This document shows positions 26,568-35,590 of a DNA stretch of 58,220 nucleotides, in pieces. The number at the start of each line of letters is the position of its first letter. The first letter of the stretch is position 1. The notes under the pieces are model-generated. The model was not told the DNA's origin, did not search any database, and saw only the letters and a program-made list of their open reading frames with translations. Position numbers and translations under genes: made by a program. The stretch is taken from assembly GCF_014647675.1 (NCBI RefSeq), contig NZ_BMPQ01000008.1, positions 248,950 through 307,169 on the forward strand, in the 5' to 3' direction. Source of the stretch: Streptomyces flaveus (GTDB lineage: Bacteria; Actinomycetota; Actinomycetes; Streptomycetales; Streptomycetaceae).

Positions 26568-27897
26568 GGTGGGAGCGTACGCGACGGCGGTGGTCGTGGA
26601 CCGCCGCCGTGTAGACGTCCGCGGTGGCCGAGGCCGCGGTGTTCCAGCCGAAGGACTTGGCGTGCCAGGCGGCGGCCTCGCCCATCCGCTCCAGGAGCGC
26701 GGGGTTGTCGGCGAAATCGCGCAGCACGCGCGCGTAGTCGACGGGATCGTGGCCGGGGACCAAAATGCCGGTCTCCTTGTCGCGTACGGCGACGGGGAGT
26801 CCGCCCACCGCCGCCGCGAGCACCGGAGTGCCACTCGCCTGCGCCTCTATGGCGACGAGCCCGAACGACTCACTGTAGGAGGGCATCACGAGGACGGAGG
26901 CGGCCCGGAACCAGTCCGCGAGCTGGTCCTGGTCGACGGGCGGGCGGAAACAGACGACGTCGGCGATGCCCAGGCGGGCGGCGAGCTTCTGCAGGCCCTC
27001 CGGCTTGGCGAGGCCGCTGCCGCTCGGACCGCCCACTACGGGGACGAGGATTTTCGAGCGGAGTTCGGGGCGCTCCTCCAGGAGGACGGCTACCGCGCGC
27101 AGCAGTACGTCGGGGGCCTTCAGGGGCTGGATGCGGCCCGCGAAGAGGGGGATCAGGGCGTCCTGCGGGAGGCCGAGGCGGGCGCGGGCGGCGGCGCGGC
27201 CGTCGGCGGGGCGGAAGCGGTCGAGGTTCACACCGGGGTGGACGACCGCGACCTTGCCGGGGTCGGCGTCGTAATGGCGTACGAGCTCGTCGGCCTCTTC
27301 GGAGGTGTTGGCGATGAGGCGGTCGGCGGCGCAGACGATCTGGGTCTCGCCGATGACGCGGGCTGCGGGCTCGGGGGCGTCGCCCTCGGCCAGGGCGGCG
27401 TTCTTGACCTTCGCCATGGTGTGCATCGCGTGCACCAGGGGGGCGCCCCAGCGTTCGGCGGCCAGCCAGCCGACGTGGCCGGAGAGCCAGTAGTGCGAGT
27501 GCACCAGGTCGTAGTAGCCGGGTCGGTGACCGGCCCAGGCCTGCATCACGCCGTGCGTGAAGGCGCACAGCTGGGCGGGCAGGTCCTCCTTGGCGAGACC
27601 TTCGTAGGGACCGGCGTCGATGTGGCGTACGAGGACGCCGGGCGCGAGTTCCACCTTGGGCGGCAGGCCCCCGGTTGTCGCGCGCGTGAAGATCTCGACC
27701 TCGATGTTGATCGCGGCGAGTCGCTGGGCCAGCTCCACGATGTAGACGTTCATGCCGCCGGCGTCGCCCGTGCCGGGCTGGTGCAGTGGCGAGGTGTGCA
27801 CGGAGAGCATCGCGACGCGGCGTGGCCTGCGGTGCAGCCTGAGCCTTGGGGGTGCCGCCGGTGAGCGACGCCCGAGCCTGCTCACGTACTGGCTCAC
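26560..27897 (-). CDS. mshA: MshA, D-inositol-3-phosphate glycosyltransferase (mycothiol)
   Basis: 445 residues from the GTG at 27897 (VSQYVSRLGRR), with AAGGAGG nine bases upstream. GT4-family features: the donor-loop GTGDAGGMNVYIVELA near residue 45, HSHYWLSG, VVHPGVNLDRF, and the C-terminal PSYSESFGLVAIEAQASGTPV motif that binds UDP-GlcNAc. The enzyme makes GlcNAc-inositol-phosphate, the first step of mycothiol synthesis, which marks the host as an actinobacterium. It is divergent from a methyltransferase and overlaps the YbjN gene. Confidence 0.95.
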   Translation of the reverse strand: MSQYVSRLGRRSPAAPPRLRLHRRPRRVAMLSVHTSPLHQPGTGDAGGMNVYIVELAQRLAAINIEVEIFTRATTGGLPPKVELAPGVLVRHIDAGPYEGLAKEDLPAQLCAFTHGVMQAWAGHRPGYYDLVHSHYWLSGHVGWLAAERWGAPLVHAMHTMAKVKNAALAEGDAPEPAARVIGETQIVCAADRLIANTSEEADELVRHYDADPGKVAVVHPGVNLDRFRPADGRAAARARLGLPQDALIPLFAGRIQPLKAPDVLLRAVAVLLEERPELRSKILVPVVGGPSGSGLAKPEGLQKLAARLGIADVVCFRPPVDQDQLADWFRAASVLVMPSYSESFGLVAIEAQASGTPVLAAAVGGLPVAVRDKETGILVPGHDPVDYARVLRDFADNPALLERMGEAAAWHAKSFGWNTAASATADVYTAAVHDHRRRVRSHHG

Positions 27898-28101
27898 GTG
27901 GCGTTCCTCCTTGCTGCGGGCATGCCGGACCGGAGGGCTTGGAGTGCCCTCCAAAGCAGGAACGCCGGAGCGCCCTGCTCCATTTCCTCTTTACCGAATC
28001 ATTGCCGAATCTCGCTCAACCGTTCGAGGCTGCCATGCGTAGACGTGGTGGCGGACACACCCAGGGCCTGCTGTCAGAGCCGCCCCCCTACCCTCGTACG
28101 C

Positions 28102-28914
28102 ATGACATCCCGCGCAGCCAGCCGCCCCATGGGCACGGTGACGCGCGGAACCACCAACCCCAACCGGCTGCGGCGCATGGACCGCTGGATCACCGCGGTC
28201 CACGGCGCCGAACTGCGCCGGGCCGACGACGCGGTGGCGGTCGACCTCGGTTACGGAGCCGCACCGTGGACCGCGGTGGAGCTCCTCCAGCGGCTTCGCA
28301 CCGTCGCGCCACGCACGCGCGTGGTCGGCGTCGAGATCGATCCGGCCCGGGTCGCGGCGGCGCGGCCGTACGAGCGGGAGGGGCTCGCCTTCCGGCACGG
28401 CGGCTTCGAGATCCCGCTCCCGGAGCGGCCCTTGCTGATCCGCGCGGCGAACGTGCTGCGTCAGTACGAGGAGGCGGAGGTCGCCGAGGTCTGGGCACGG
28501 CTGTGCGCCCGCCTCGCACCGGCGTGCGCCGACTCGCGCGGTGGGCTCCTCGTCGAGGGCACCTGCGACGAGATCGGCCGACGGCACGTCTGGGTCGCAC
28601 TCGGCCCCGAGGGCCCGCGCACCGTCACGTTCGCCACCCGCCTCGGCTCCCTGGACCGCCCCTCCGACCTCGCCGAACGCCTCCCCAAGGCGCTCATCCA
28701 CCGCAACGTCCCGGGTGAACCGGTGCACGCCTTCCTGCGCGACTTCGACCGCGCCTGGGCGGCAGCGGCGCCCTACGCCTCGTACGGCGTCCGGCAGCGC
28801 TGGATACGGGCCGTACGCGATCTGACGGCCGACTGGCCGGTGACGGACGGCGTGACGCGCTGGCGGCAGGGCGAAGTGACCGTGCGATGGGGGGCGTTGG
28901 CGCCTCGCGGGTAG
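28102..28914 (+). CDS. class I SAM-dependent methyltransferase
   Basis: 270 residues from the ATG at 28102. The SAM-binding motif I is AVAVDLGYGAAPWTAVEL (about residues 45-62) and motif II is RVVGVEIDPARVAAA. The acidic SAM residue is in VEID. The middle part (LLIRAANVLRQYEEAEV) is typical of the small actinobacterial family found next to mshA. The target is unknown. It is divergent from mshA with a 204-bp gap. Confidence 0.85.
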   Translation: MTSRAASRPMGTVTRGTTNPNRLRRMDRWITAVHGAELRRADDAVAVDLGYGAAPWTAVELLQRLRTVAPRTRVVGVEIDPARVAAARPYEREGLAFRHGGFEIPLPERPLLIRAANVLRQYEEAEVAEVWARLCARLAPACADSRGGLLVEGTCDEIGRRHVWVALGPEGPRTVTFATRLGSLDRPSDLAERLPKALIHRNVPGEPVHAFLRDFDRAWAAAAPYASYGVRQRWIRAVRDLTADWPVTDGVTRWRQGEVTVRWGALAPRG

Positions 28915-29082
28915 TCCGGCAGTCCGGTGGTCCCAGCTGTCATCCCGCGCAATCCCCGCGATCCCGTACCAGTGGCCCCGCACCGGTGACCCCGCGCCCG
29001 TGATCGGCGTGCGCTGATACGGCGGGAACGGCGGGAACGATCTCCGCGAGTCGTTCGTCACATGGGCGGGGAGATCATCGTC

Positions 29083-29136
29083 GAGTGGGCAGGGACCCGA
29101 GGGGAGTTGCCGAGTGGGCGGTGACCCGAGGGGAGT
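29083..29136 (+). repeat. two 25-bp direct repeats upstream of the NlpC/P60 gene
   Basis: Two copies start at 29083 and 29112 (29-bp period), each GAGTGGGC-(A/G)GKGACCCGAGGGGAGT. They lie 103-156 bp before the NlpC/P60 start. The rest of the 324-bp gap carries no gene. An AT-richer stretch (AAGTTACTGACGGTAAA, 29202-29218) near 29210 may be the promoter. Confidence 0.7.
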
Positions 29137-29238
29137 CAGGGGAGTTCTCGCGTGCCTCTGTCGGATTGCGGGACGCCATGGCACCATCCCCGAGGCATCC
29201 GTAAGTTACTGACGGTAAATCAGCTTGGGGAGCGGAGT

Positions 29239-30312
29239 ATGGGAACGGGCAAGCGGAGCCTGACCACGGTGACCATGGCCCTGGCCTGCGCGGCGGCCAT
29301 CATGGCCGCACCCGGGGTGGCGTACGCGAATCCGGCACCGAGCCCGACACCGACGCCGTCCTCAAATCCCGCGAGTACCAAGGACCTTGAGGCGATCCGC
29401 AAGAAGCTGGACAAGCTCTACCACGACGCGGCGGTCGCCACGGACGCGTACAACGCGGCGGAGGAGAAGACCGAGAAGCAGTCCGCCCAGCTCGTCGAGC
29501 TGGCCCGCGCGGTCGTCGAGGGCCAGGAGAAGCTGGACAGGCTGAAGGACCGGGCGGGCGCCGCGGCCCGCGCCCAGTACCGCAGCGGCGGACTGCCGCC
29601 CGAGGCGCAGCTGATGCTCAGCGGCGACCCGCAGGAGTACCTGGACGGAGCGGGCCGGATGCGCCAGGGCGAGCAGGCGACCAAGGGCATGCTCGCCGAA
29701 ATGGCGCGTACGCAGCGGGACTTGAAGCAGTACACGAAGGACGCCTCGGCCCAGTGGCAGAAGCTGGAGGGCAACCGCAAGGCCAAGGCCGAGGCCAAGA
29801 AGAAGGTCACGAAGCAGATCGCCGCCGCCGAGAAGCTCGAGTCGGAGCTGGAGGAGGACGAGAAGGAGCGGCTGGCCGAGCTGGAGCGGGAGGCCGCGGC
29901 CAAGGCACAGACGGCCTGGCTGGACACCGGTGTGATCGAGAAGGCCAAGGGCGAGGCGACGGCGGCGGGCAAGAAGGCCGTCCAGTACGCGACGGAGCAG
30001 ATGGGCAAACCATACGAATGGGGCGCCGAGGGCCCGAAAACGTACGACTGCTCCGGACTGACCTCGCAGGCGTGGGCGTCGGCAGGCCAGGCCATCCCGC
30101 GCACCTCGCAGGAGCAGTGGAAGCAGCTCGACCGCGTCGACATCAAGGACATGCGCCCGGGCGACCTCATCATCTACAACCCCGACGCCAGCCATGTGGC
30201 GATGTACATAGGTGACGGCGCGATCATCCACGCCCCTCGGCCGGGGCGGACCGTGACGATGGCGGGTGCGGGGTCCATGCCGATCCTGGGGGTCGTGCGT
30301 CCGGCTGCATGA
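29239..30312 (+). CDS. secreted NlpC/P60 peptidoglycan endopeptidase
   Basis: 357 residues from the ATG at 29239 after GGGGAGCGG. The signal peptide ends near residue 31 (VAYA-NPAPS). A long coiled-coil region follows (about 50-230), rich in Ala, Lys and Glu. The C-terminal NlpC/P60 domain (about 255-357) has the catalytic Cys in YDCSGL, His in SHVAMYIG and a third polar residue in IIHAPRPG. Such enzymes cut the D-Glu/m-DAP (LL-Dap in Streptomyces) bond in peptide stems and work in cell separation and spore germination. The coiled coil probably regulates it, as in RipA-like proteins. Confidence 0.92.
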   Translation: MGTGKRSLTTVTMALACAAAIMAAPGVAYANPAPSPTPTPSSNPASTKDLEAIRKKLDKLYHDAAVATDAYNAAEEKTEKQSAQLVELARAVVEGQEKLDRLKDRAGAAARAQYRSGGLPPEAQLMLSGDPQEYLDGAGRMRQGEQATKGMLAEMARTQRDLKQYTKDASAQWQKLEGNRKAKAEAKKKVTKQIAAAEKLESELEEDEKERLAELEREAAAKAQTAWLDTGVIEKAKGEATAAGKKAVQYATEQMGKPYEWGAEGPKTYDCSGLTSQAWASAGQAIPRTSQEQWKQLDRVDIKDMRPGDLIIYNPDASHVAMYIGDGAIIHAPRPGRTVTMAGAGSMPILGVVRPAA

Positions 30313-30640
30313 GGGACGTGGACGTGAGGGACGTGGGCGTGAGGGTGCGGACAGCGGTCCCTGCCGCGCCCTCTCCCGTAACCCCTGATGCGTGACGCAC
30401 TCCACGTGACGTGCAACACGTTCCGAGGCCTCCAACAACCCCGGCAACGTGACGTTCGTCATTACCTGGAGAGCCAACCGATGTCCAAATCCGTTACAGG
30501 ATGCGGCATATGACAGGGGCTGTTTTGCGTACCGATCGCTTTACGCCATTCCTATGTGGCGGCAGCTGACGCTATGGTCCCCGTCGGTGGGCTAGACCTT
30601 GTCCCACCGTGCCCTCGGGGGGAGGGAAGGAACCAAGACG
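30313..30640. promoter_or_regulatory. intergenic region before the phosphatase gene
   Basis: 328 bp without a supported gene. It starts with short direct repeats (GTGAGGGACGTGG-like at 30313-30347) and contains CACGTGACGT and AACGTGACGT (30402-30460). A TAGACC near 30593 is a plausible -10 for the following gene, preceded by GACGCT. Confidence 0.4.
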
Positions 30641-31981
30641 ATGCCCGTACCCGTACCGCGGCAGAGAGCGATCCCGGCCGTGGAAGGTGGTCAGGCTCGC
30701 GCCGCCTCCAAAGTCGGCGCCATGGCCGACACCGCGTCCGCACCGGGCGCCCCGGCCGCCCAGACACCACCCTCGGCCACGCGTGACACCGGCGCCTTGG
30801 CCGGCAGCGCCCCGTTGACGCTGCTCGTCATCGAGGACGACCCGGCCGGTTCGCTGAGCGTGCCCGAACTGCTCGACTCGGCCGGCAAGCCGATCCGGGT
30901 CCGTACCGCCCGCAACCTCACCGAGGCCGGGCGGCTGCTCACCGACGACGTCCAGTGCATCCTGCTCGACCTCGCGCTGCCGGCGCCCGGCCGGGCCGTC
31001 GAGGGCGACGACGAGCTGGCCACGCTCAAGCGCGTACTGCGGCTCGCGCCCCGGCACGCCGTCCTCGCACTCACCGCGTCCGAGGACGCCGAGCGCGGCG
31101 CGGAAGCGGTACGCGTCGGCGCCCAGGACTACCTCTTCCGCGACGAGCTGGACGGCCGGCTGCTCAGCCGCGCGATCCGGTACGCGGTGGAGCGAAAACG
31201 GTCGGACACCACCGAGCGGCAGCTCGCCGAGGGCCGGGTTCGCGCCCAGGAGAACCGCCGCCTGGAGCGCGGTCTGCTGCCCACACCCCTCCTGGAGGGC
31301 TCCTCACTGCGGTTCGCCGCGCGCTACCGGCCCGGCCGCTCGCGCGCACTGCTCGGCGGCGACTTCTACGACACCGTGCGCACCCCGGACGGCACCGTGC
31401 ACGCCATGATCGGCGACGTCTGCGGGCACGGCCCCGACGAGGCGGCGCTCGGCGTGGAGCTGCGCATCGCCTGGCGCGCGCTCACGCTGGCCGGCCTGTG
31501 CGGCGACGAACTGCTCGGCACTCTCCAGCAGGTCCTGGAGCACGAGCGGGACAGCGACGAGATCTTCGCGACGCTCTGCACGGTGGACATCGCACCGGAC
31601 GGCCGCCGCGCCGGCCTGTGCCTGGCCGGACACCCCACCCCGCTGATCGCCCGCTCCGGCCACGTCGCCGAACTGCTCCCGTACGAGAGCGGCGGCCCGG
31701 CCCTCGGCCTGCTGCCGAACGCCCGCTGGCCGCGCCGACAGGTGGAGCTGGGCGGCGCGTGGAGCCTGATGCTCTACACGGACGGCCTGATAGAAGGCCG
31801 GATCGGCGCGGGCAAGGAGCGGCTGGGCCAGGAGCGGATGGTCGACATGGTCCGCCGCCAGCTGGCACAGGGCCTGAGCGGCGAGGAACTCCTGAGGGCG
31901 GCCGTGAACGAGGTCCGGGACCTCAACGGCGGGGAGCTGACGGACGACGTGGCGGTACTGCTGCTCGACCGGGGACCGTAA
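30641..31981 (+). CDS. response regulator fused to PP2C/SpoIIE-type phosphatase
   Basis: 446 residues from the ATG at 30641, behind GGAGGGAAGGAA. After a disordered Ala/Pro-rich leader (1-60) comes a receiver domain (about 62-185: LLVIEDDPAG, the acceptor Asp in CILLDLALP, ALTASED). The C-terminal PP2C domain (about 225-445) has the metal-binding LLGGDFYDTV and IGDVCGHGPDEA, SLMLYTDGLIEGR and LTDDVAVLLLD. This is the RsbU-like layout in which phosphorylation controls a Ser/Thr phosphatase that acts on anti-sigma-factor antagonists. No cognate kinase is adjacent. Cytoplasmic. Confidence 0.92.
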   Translation: MPVPVPRQRAIPAVEGGQARAASKVGAMADTASAPGAPAAQTPPSATRDTGALAGSAPLTLLVIEDDPAGSLSVPELLDSAGKPIRVRTARNLTEAGRLLTDDVQCILLDLALPAPGRAVEGDDELATLKRVLRLAPRHAVLALTASEDAERGAEAVRVGAQDYLFRDELDGRLLSRAIRYAVERKRSDTTERQLAEGRVRAQENRRLERGLLPTPLLEGSSLRFAARYRPGRSRALLGGDFYDTVRTPDGTVHAMIGDVCGHGPDEAALGVELRIAWRALTLAGLCGDELLGTLQQVLEHERDSDEIFATLCTVDIAPDGRRAGLCLAGHPTPLIARSGHVAELLPYESGGPALGLLPNARWPRRQVELGGAWSLMLYTDGLIEGRIGAGKERLGQERMVDMVRRQLAQGLSGEELLRAAVNEVRDLNGGELTDDVAVLLLDRGP

Positions 31982-32081
31982 GGACCGTGCCGGGCCGCAC
32001 GCCACAAGGGTGTACGCCTCCGGCCTCCGTACTCTGCGGACGTACGACCTCTCGCTACGGGCTTACGCGGCCTCGCGGCTG

Positions 32082-32429
32082 TCAGCGTCCGCCGTTATAA
32101 GGCCCGTACGGACCGTCGCTGCTGCTGCCCCCGCGACGGCCGCCGCCACCCGAGACCTGCTTGATCGCGGGGCGTACGTCCACGAAGAAGACGATCGTGG
32201 CGATGAGCCCGGCGATCTGCAGGAACAGGATCGGCACCAGCAGGTTCACGGCCACCGTGACGCCGAGCATGATCATCCAGAACATCTTGTTCTGCTTGTC
32301 CGCAGCGCGGTACGCGTCGTCGCGGGCCATCGCCGCCATCACCAGCGCCACCACGGCGAGCACCAGCATGCCGAGGAAGAGCAGCGACATGAAGCCGCCG
32401 AATGCCGTCATCAACACTGTGCCCACCAC
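32082..32429 (-). CDS. DUF2516 family membrane protein
   Basis: 115 residues. Three membrane helices are visible (LMTAFGGFMSLLFLGMLVLA..., NKMFWMIMLGVTVAVNLLV, LFLQIAGLIATIVFFVDV) with the conserved RDDAYRAADKQNK loop between the first two, and a Gly/Ser-rich tail. The GTG at 32429 is used here, though the ATG six codons in is also possible. Function unknown. It follows the Lys/Ala-rich HbhA-like gene after a strong hairpin. Confidence 0.82.
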   Translation of the reverse strand: MVGTVLMTAFGGFMSLLFLGMLVLAVVALVMAAMARDDAYRAADKQNKMFWMIMLGVTVAVNLLVPILFLQIAGLIATIVFFVDVRPAIKQVSGGGGRRGGSSSDGPYGPYNGGR

Positions 32430-32473
32430 CCGAGTCGAGTCGTCTCTACGCCGTCACCGTACCCGGAGAACGG

Positions 32474-32507
32474 GTCGGGGACTCCGATAGTGCCCGGAGT
32501 CCCCGAC
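32474..32507 (-). terminator. hairpin after the HbhA-like gene
   Basis: Perfect 13-bp arms GTCGGGGACTCCG / CGGAGTCCCCGAC with an 8-nt loop. Confidence 0.8.
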
Positions 32508-32550
32508 GGTTCTTGCATGGGTGAATCTCTGTCAACGCCCCGTACGCCGC

Positions 32551-33153
32551 TTACTTGCTGGGCGGCGTCGTCTTCTTGGCCGTGGTCTTGCGAGCGGCCG
32601 GGGCCTTCTTGGCCGGGGCCGGCTTCTTCGCCGCGGCGGGCTCGGACTTGGCCTCGGCCGGCTTCTCGCCCTTGGCCTCGGCTACCTCGGCCGGCTCCGG
32701 GTTCGGCTCGACGGCGACCGCCAGCTCCTCGATCTCCTCGGCAGCCTCGCCGCGCCAGGTCTTCACGGTCTGCTCACCGTGCTCGGCGACCTTCTCGTAG
32801 GTCTCCCGCGCCTTCACGGCGTACTCGGCGGCCACGCCGACACCGCGCAGGGCGAAGTCCTGAGCGGTCTCACCGATCTTCTTCAGGTCGGTGTCGAGCG
32901 TGCTGATGAACTCCGTGACCTTGCTCTGAAGGGTCTCCTGCGCCTCCTTGGCGCGGGTGGTGGCCTTCTCCTGGACGGCGTTCGGGTCGATCTGCTTGAC
33001 GGCCTCGATACGGGACGGGGCCTCGGTACGGATCTGCTCCACGATCGTGGGCACCTTCTTGGCCTGCTGGATGGCAAGGTCAGCGGTGCCGGCGGCGAAG
33101 TAGAGCGGGGTCGGGTTGCTGAAGGTCTTGCGCAGGTCTTCGGTGATCGCCAT
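32551..33153 (-). CDS. Lys/Ala-rich C-terminal tail protein (HbhA/histone-like)
   Basis: 200 residues. The N-terminal 130 residues form helical, coiled-coil-like sequence (IQQAKKVPTIVEQIR, ATTRAKEAQETLQSKVTEF, KARETYEKVAEHGEQTVKTW). The tail is made of AAKKPAPAKKAPAARK-type repeats. This is the layout of mycobacterial heparin-binding hemagglutinin and of related actinobacterial proteins that bind nucleic acids or polyanions through the basic tail. No signal peptide. Role unproven. It is followed by a hairpin and preceded by the XRE regulator gene in the same direction. Confidence 0.85.
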   Translation of the reverse strand: MAITEDLRKTFSNPTPLYFAAGTADLAIQQAKKVPTIVEQIRTEAPSRIEAVKQIDPNAVQEKATTRAKEAQETLQSKVTEFISTLDTDLKKIGETAQDFALRGVGVAAEYAVKARETYEKVAEHGEQTVKTWRGEAAEEIEELAVAVEPNPEPAEVAEAKGEKPAEAKSEPAAAKKPAPAKKAPAARKTTAKKTTPPSK

Positions 33154-33252
33154 GGCGATGGTCCTTCCGGAATCGCTAAGTGAGGGTTTTATGTGAGGGT
33201 TTGTGCTACGGCGTACGACCGCTGCTCCGCGGTGGGGCTCCGTCGCCCCGGG

Positions 33253-33837
33253 TCAGCTCGCGGACTGCCGACCGTGCGGTTCACCGCGATCGTTCTCGTC
33301 ACTCTTGTCGGTCTTGCGGTCGTTCTTCGTGTTCTCGTGCCGGCTGTCCTCGTCGTACGGGTCGCGCTGCACGGCCTCGCTGCCGTCGGCCGCGCGGGCC
33401 CTGTCAACGGCGGTGACCCGACCTTCCGTTACGCCCTGAGCATCCAGATCATCCTGAACGTCCTGGAATTCCTCGACATCCTTGATCTCGAAGCCGTTCT
33501 CCTTGCGGAAGGACTCGTAGATCTGGAGCAGCACCTGCTTCTGCCGCTCGCTGAGCGTCGGGTCGGCGATGATGACGGCTCGCGTCTCCACCTCGTCCCG
33601 GTCCCGCTCGGCGTCGAGGATCCCGGCCCGCACATACAACGTCTCGGCGGAGATCCGCAGGGCCTTGGCGACCTGCTGCAACACCTCCGCGCTCGGCTTG
33701 CGCAGCCCGCGCTCGATCTGACTCAGATACGGATTGGACACCCCGGCGGCCTCGGCGAGCTGCCGCAGACTCAGCTGCGCATTGCGCCGCTGCTCCCGCA
33801 GATACTCACCAAGATTGCCGACGTTGAGCGTTGCCAT
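33253..33837 (-). CDS. XRE-family helix-turn-helix regulator
   Basis: 194 residues. The N-terminal HTH_XRE domain (residues 8-65: LGEYLREQRRNAQLSLRQLA, GVSNPYLSQIERGLRKPS) binds DNA. The middle is helical (RQKQVLLQIYESFRKE) and the last 50 residues are highly charged and probably disordered (YDEDSRHENTKNDRKTDKSDEND). The layout is typical of a conserved Streptomyces regulator of unknown target. It lies 99 bp before the HbhA-like gene, which may be its target or operon partner. Confidence 0.9.
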   Translation of the reverse strand: MATLNVGNLGEYLREQRRNAQLSLRQLAEAAGVSNPYLSQIERGLRKPSAEVLQQVAKALRISAETLYVRAGILDAERDRDEVETRAVIIADPTLSERQKQVLLQIYESFRKENGFEIKDVEEFQDVQDDLDAQGVTEGRVTAVDRARAADGSEAVQRDPYDEDSRHENTKNDRKTDKSDENDRGEPHGRQSAS

Positions 33838-33909
33838 GCCTCCACTCTGCCCCAGCCGCGCTAACTATTGCAAGCGCCTGCTTGCAATAGTGCGCTACGC
33901 CACTGCGCG

Positions 33910-34893
33910 CTATTGGGGGATGGTGACCAGGATGCGGCCGTGGCCACCGCCGGCGTCGACGTGGTCGTGGGCCTTGGCGATGTCGTCCAGCGGGTAGCGG
34001 TCGCGGACGTCGACGGTGAGGGCGCCGACGGCGGCTGCGGAGGTGAGATCGCGGGCGGCCTGACGCTTGGCCTCGGCAGGGAAGTCGTCGCTGCCGAGCA
34101 GCCGCAGGGTGACGTTGTTGAACAGCAGGGGCCAGAAGGGGATCTCGGTGCGGTCCGCGCGGGTGGCGTAGGCGGCGATGACGGCCTCGTTGGCGGCGAC
34201 GGCGTTGTCGAGGTCGGCGTTCTCGGACAGCGCGACCTCGACGATGCGGTCGACGCCCCGCGGCGCGTACGAGCGGATGGCCGCGACGGGGTCACCGGTG
34301 TCCAGGGCGACGGCGCGGGAGACGACGGCCGGGTCGACGCGGTCGAGGTCCGCGGTTCGGCGGACGGTGGCGATCACGGTGGCGCCGGCCCAGTGGGCGA
34401 GCTGGGCGGCCAGGGAGCCGACGCCGCCGAGAACGCCGTGGACCAGGACCAGTTGGCCGTCGACCGGGCCGTCGGCGAAGACGGTGCGGTGGGCGGTGAT
34501 ACCGGGGATGCCGAGGCTCGCGCCCAGCTCGTCGCTGAGGTGGTCGGGCAGCGGGACGGCCAGATCCGCAGGGACGACGGTGTACTGGGCGGCCGTGCCA
34601 AAGGGGCGGTAGGACTGGGCCCCGTACACCCAGACTCGTTGCCCGACGCGGCGAGCGTCGACTCCGGCGCCCACGGCGTCGATGACTCCGGCGCCGTCGC
34701 TGTGCGGGATCACCCGCGGGAAGGGCATGGACGAGCCGAGCCAGCCGCGCCGCTTCTTGGTGTCGCCAGGGTTGACGCCCGAGACGGTGACGCGGACGCG
34801 GACCTCGCGGGGGCCGGGGACGGGATCAGGGAGTTCGCCGACGTGCAGGACATCGGCGGCGGGTCCCTGGTCGTCGTACCAGGAAGCAAGCAT
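33910..34893 (-). CDS. NADPH:quinone reductase-like MDR oxidoreductase
   Basis: 327 residues of the medium-chain dehydrogenase/reductase family. The N-terminal GroES-like part has VRVRVTVSGVNPGDTKKRRG (in two pieces around residue 35), and the Rossmann motif is VHGVLGGVGSLAAQLA (about residue 150). The zinc-binding residues of alcohol dehydrogenases are absent, so it belongs to the quinone-reductase branch. It probably reduces quinones or enones with NADPH. It is 20 bp downstream of padR and in the same direction, so it is very likely PadR-controlled. Confidence 0.92.
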   Translation of the reverse strand: MLASWYDDQGPAADVLHVGELPDPVPGPREVRVRVTVSGVNPGDTKKRRGWLGSSMPFPRVIPHSDGAGVIDAVGAGVDARRVGQRVWVYGAQSYRPFGTAAQYTVVPADLAVPLPDHLSDELGASLGIPGITAHRTVFADGPVDGQLVLVHGVLGGVGSLAAQLAHWAGATVIATVRRTADLDRVDPAVVSRAVALDTGDPVAAIRSYAPRGVDRIVEVALSENADLDNAVAANEAVIAAYATRADRTEIPFWPLLFNNVTLRLLGSDDFPAEAKRQAARDLTSAAAVGALTVDVRDRYPLDDIAKAHDHVDAGGGHGRILVTIPQ

Positions 34894-34913
34894 GGAGATA
34901 CCTCCGTGGGCGG

Positions 34914-35492
34914 TCAGCTCGCGGGGGCGGCGGGCGCATGCGGATCGTTGTCAGTGACCGTGGTGTCGAATGCGGGCGGTTTCTCGCCGAGGGTCTCGCG
35001 CAGCCAGGTCCGTTCGGCGCGGCTGGTGGCGCGGGCAGTGAGCAGCATGCCGCGCCGGTAGGGGTCGGCGATCTCCTCGGCGCGCAGGGGCCGGTCGTTG
35101 TCGTAGAAGAAGCTCGCGGGTTCTTCCAGGAACTCCAGCCGTCTGCGCAGCACCGCGTGCTGTTCGGCCACGTCGGGCAGGTGGGAGAGGAATGCCAGGA
35201 CGATGTAGAACCGGGTGAAGTCGGTGATCTCGTGGTCGGCGGGCTTGCGCAGGCGCTGAAGCATTTCGGCCCGTCCGGCCGGGGTCAGGCTGAGCACGTA
35301 CCGGGCCGCCCCCGCGGCCGGGTCGGCGCGCCGCTCGATGAGGCCCGCCTTGGTCAGACGATTGATCGCCGGATACAGGCTGCCGTCACTGACCGGCCGC
35401 GTGTAGCCGGTCAGCTGTGAGACGCGGCGGCGCAGCTCGTGTCCGGGCAAGGGTCCCTCGGCCAGGAAACCGAGTATCGCGAGTTCGAGCAT
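34914..35492 (-). CDS. PadR-family transcriptional repressor
   Basis: 192 residues. The N-terminal winged helix (residues 1-75: LELAILGFLAEGPLPGHELRR, GSLYPAINRLTKAGLIERR) is typical PadR, and the C-terminal half is the helical dimerisation domain (LAFLSHLPDVAEQHAVLRRRLEFLEE), larger than in short PadR proteins. PadR proteins usually repress detoxification genes until a phenolic or drug ligand binds. The gene heads an operon with the MDR reductase and faces a SnoaL-like gene across an inverted-repeat operator. Confidence 0.92.
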   Translation of the reverse strand: MLELAILGFLAEGPLPGHELRRRVSQLTGYTRPVSDGSLYPAINRLTKAGLIERRADPAAGAARYVLSLTPAGRAEMLQRLRKPADHEITDFTRFYIVLAFLSHLPDVAEQHAVLRRRLEFLEEPASFFYDNDRPLRAEEIADPYRRGMLLTARATSRAERTWLRETLGEKPPAFDTTVTDNDPHAPAAPAS

Positions 35493-35512
35493 GGGTCCAT
35501 CTTCGCACGCCT

Positions 35513-35544
35513 ACATCGAATCGATGTAAACATCGATTCGATGT
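35513..35544. promoter_or_regulatory. inverted-repeat operator for PadR
   Basis: Two 15-mers, ACATCGAATCGATGT and ACATCGATTCGATGT, are exact reverse complements separated by AA. The dyad is 32 bp and sits 21 bp before padR and 47 bp before the divergent gene. Confidence 0.85.
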
Positions 35545-35590
35545 TACGCTCCCAGGTATCCACCCATCGTCTTTGGAGAGGCACAGCAAG

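Noticed and set aside
28915..29238. c-di-AMP (ydaO) riboswitch before the NlpC/P60 gene
   Set aside because: Such elements precede some Streptomyces cell-wall hydrolase genes, but I could not find the conserved core sequences here.
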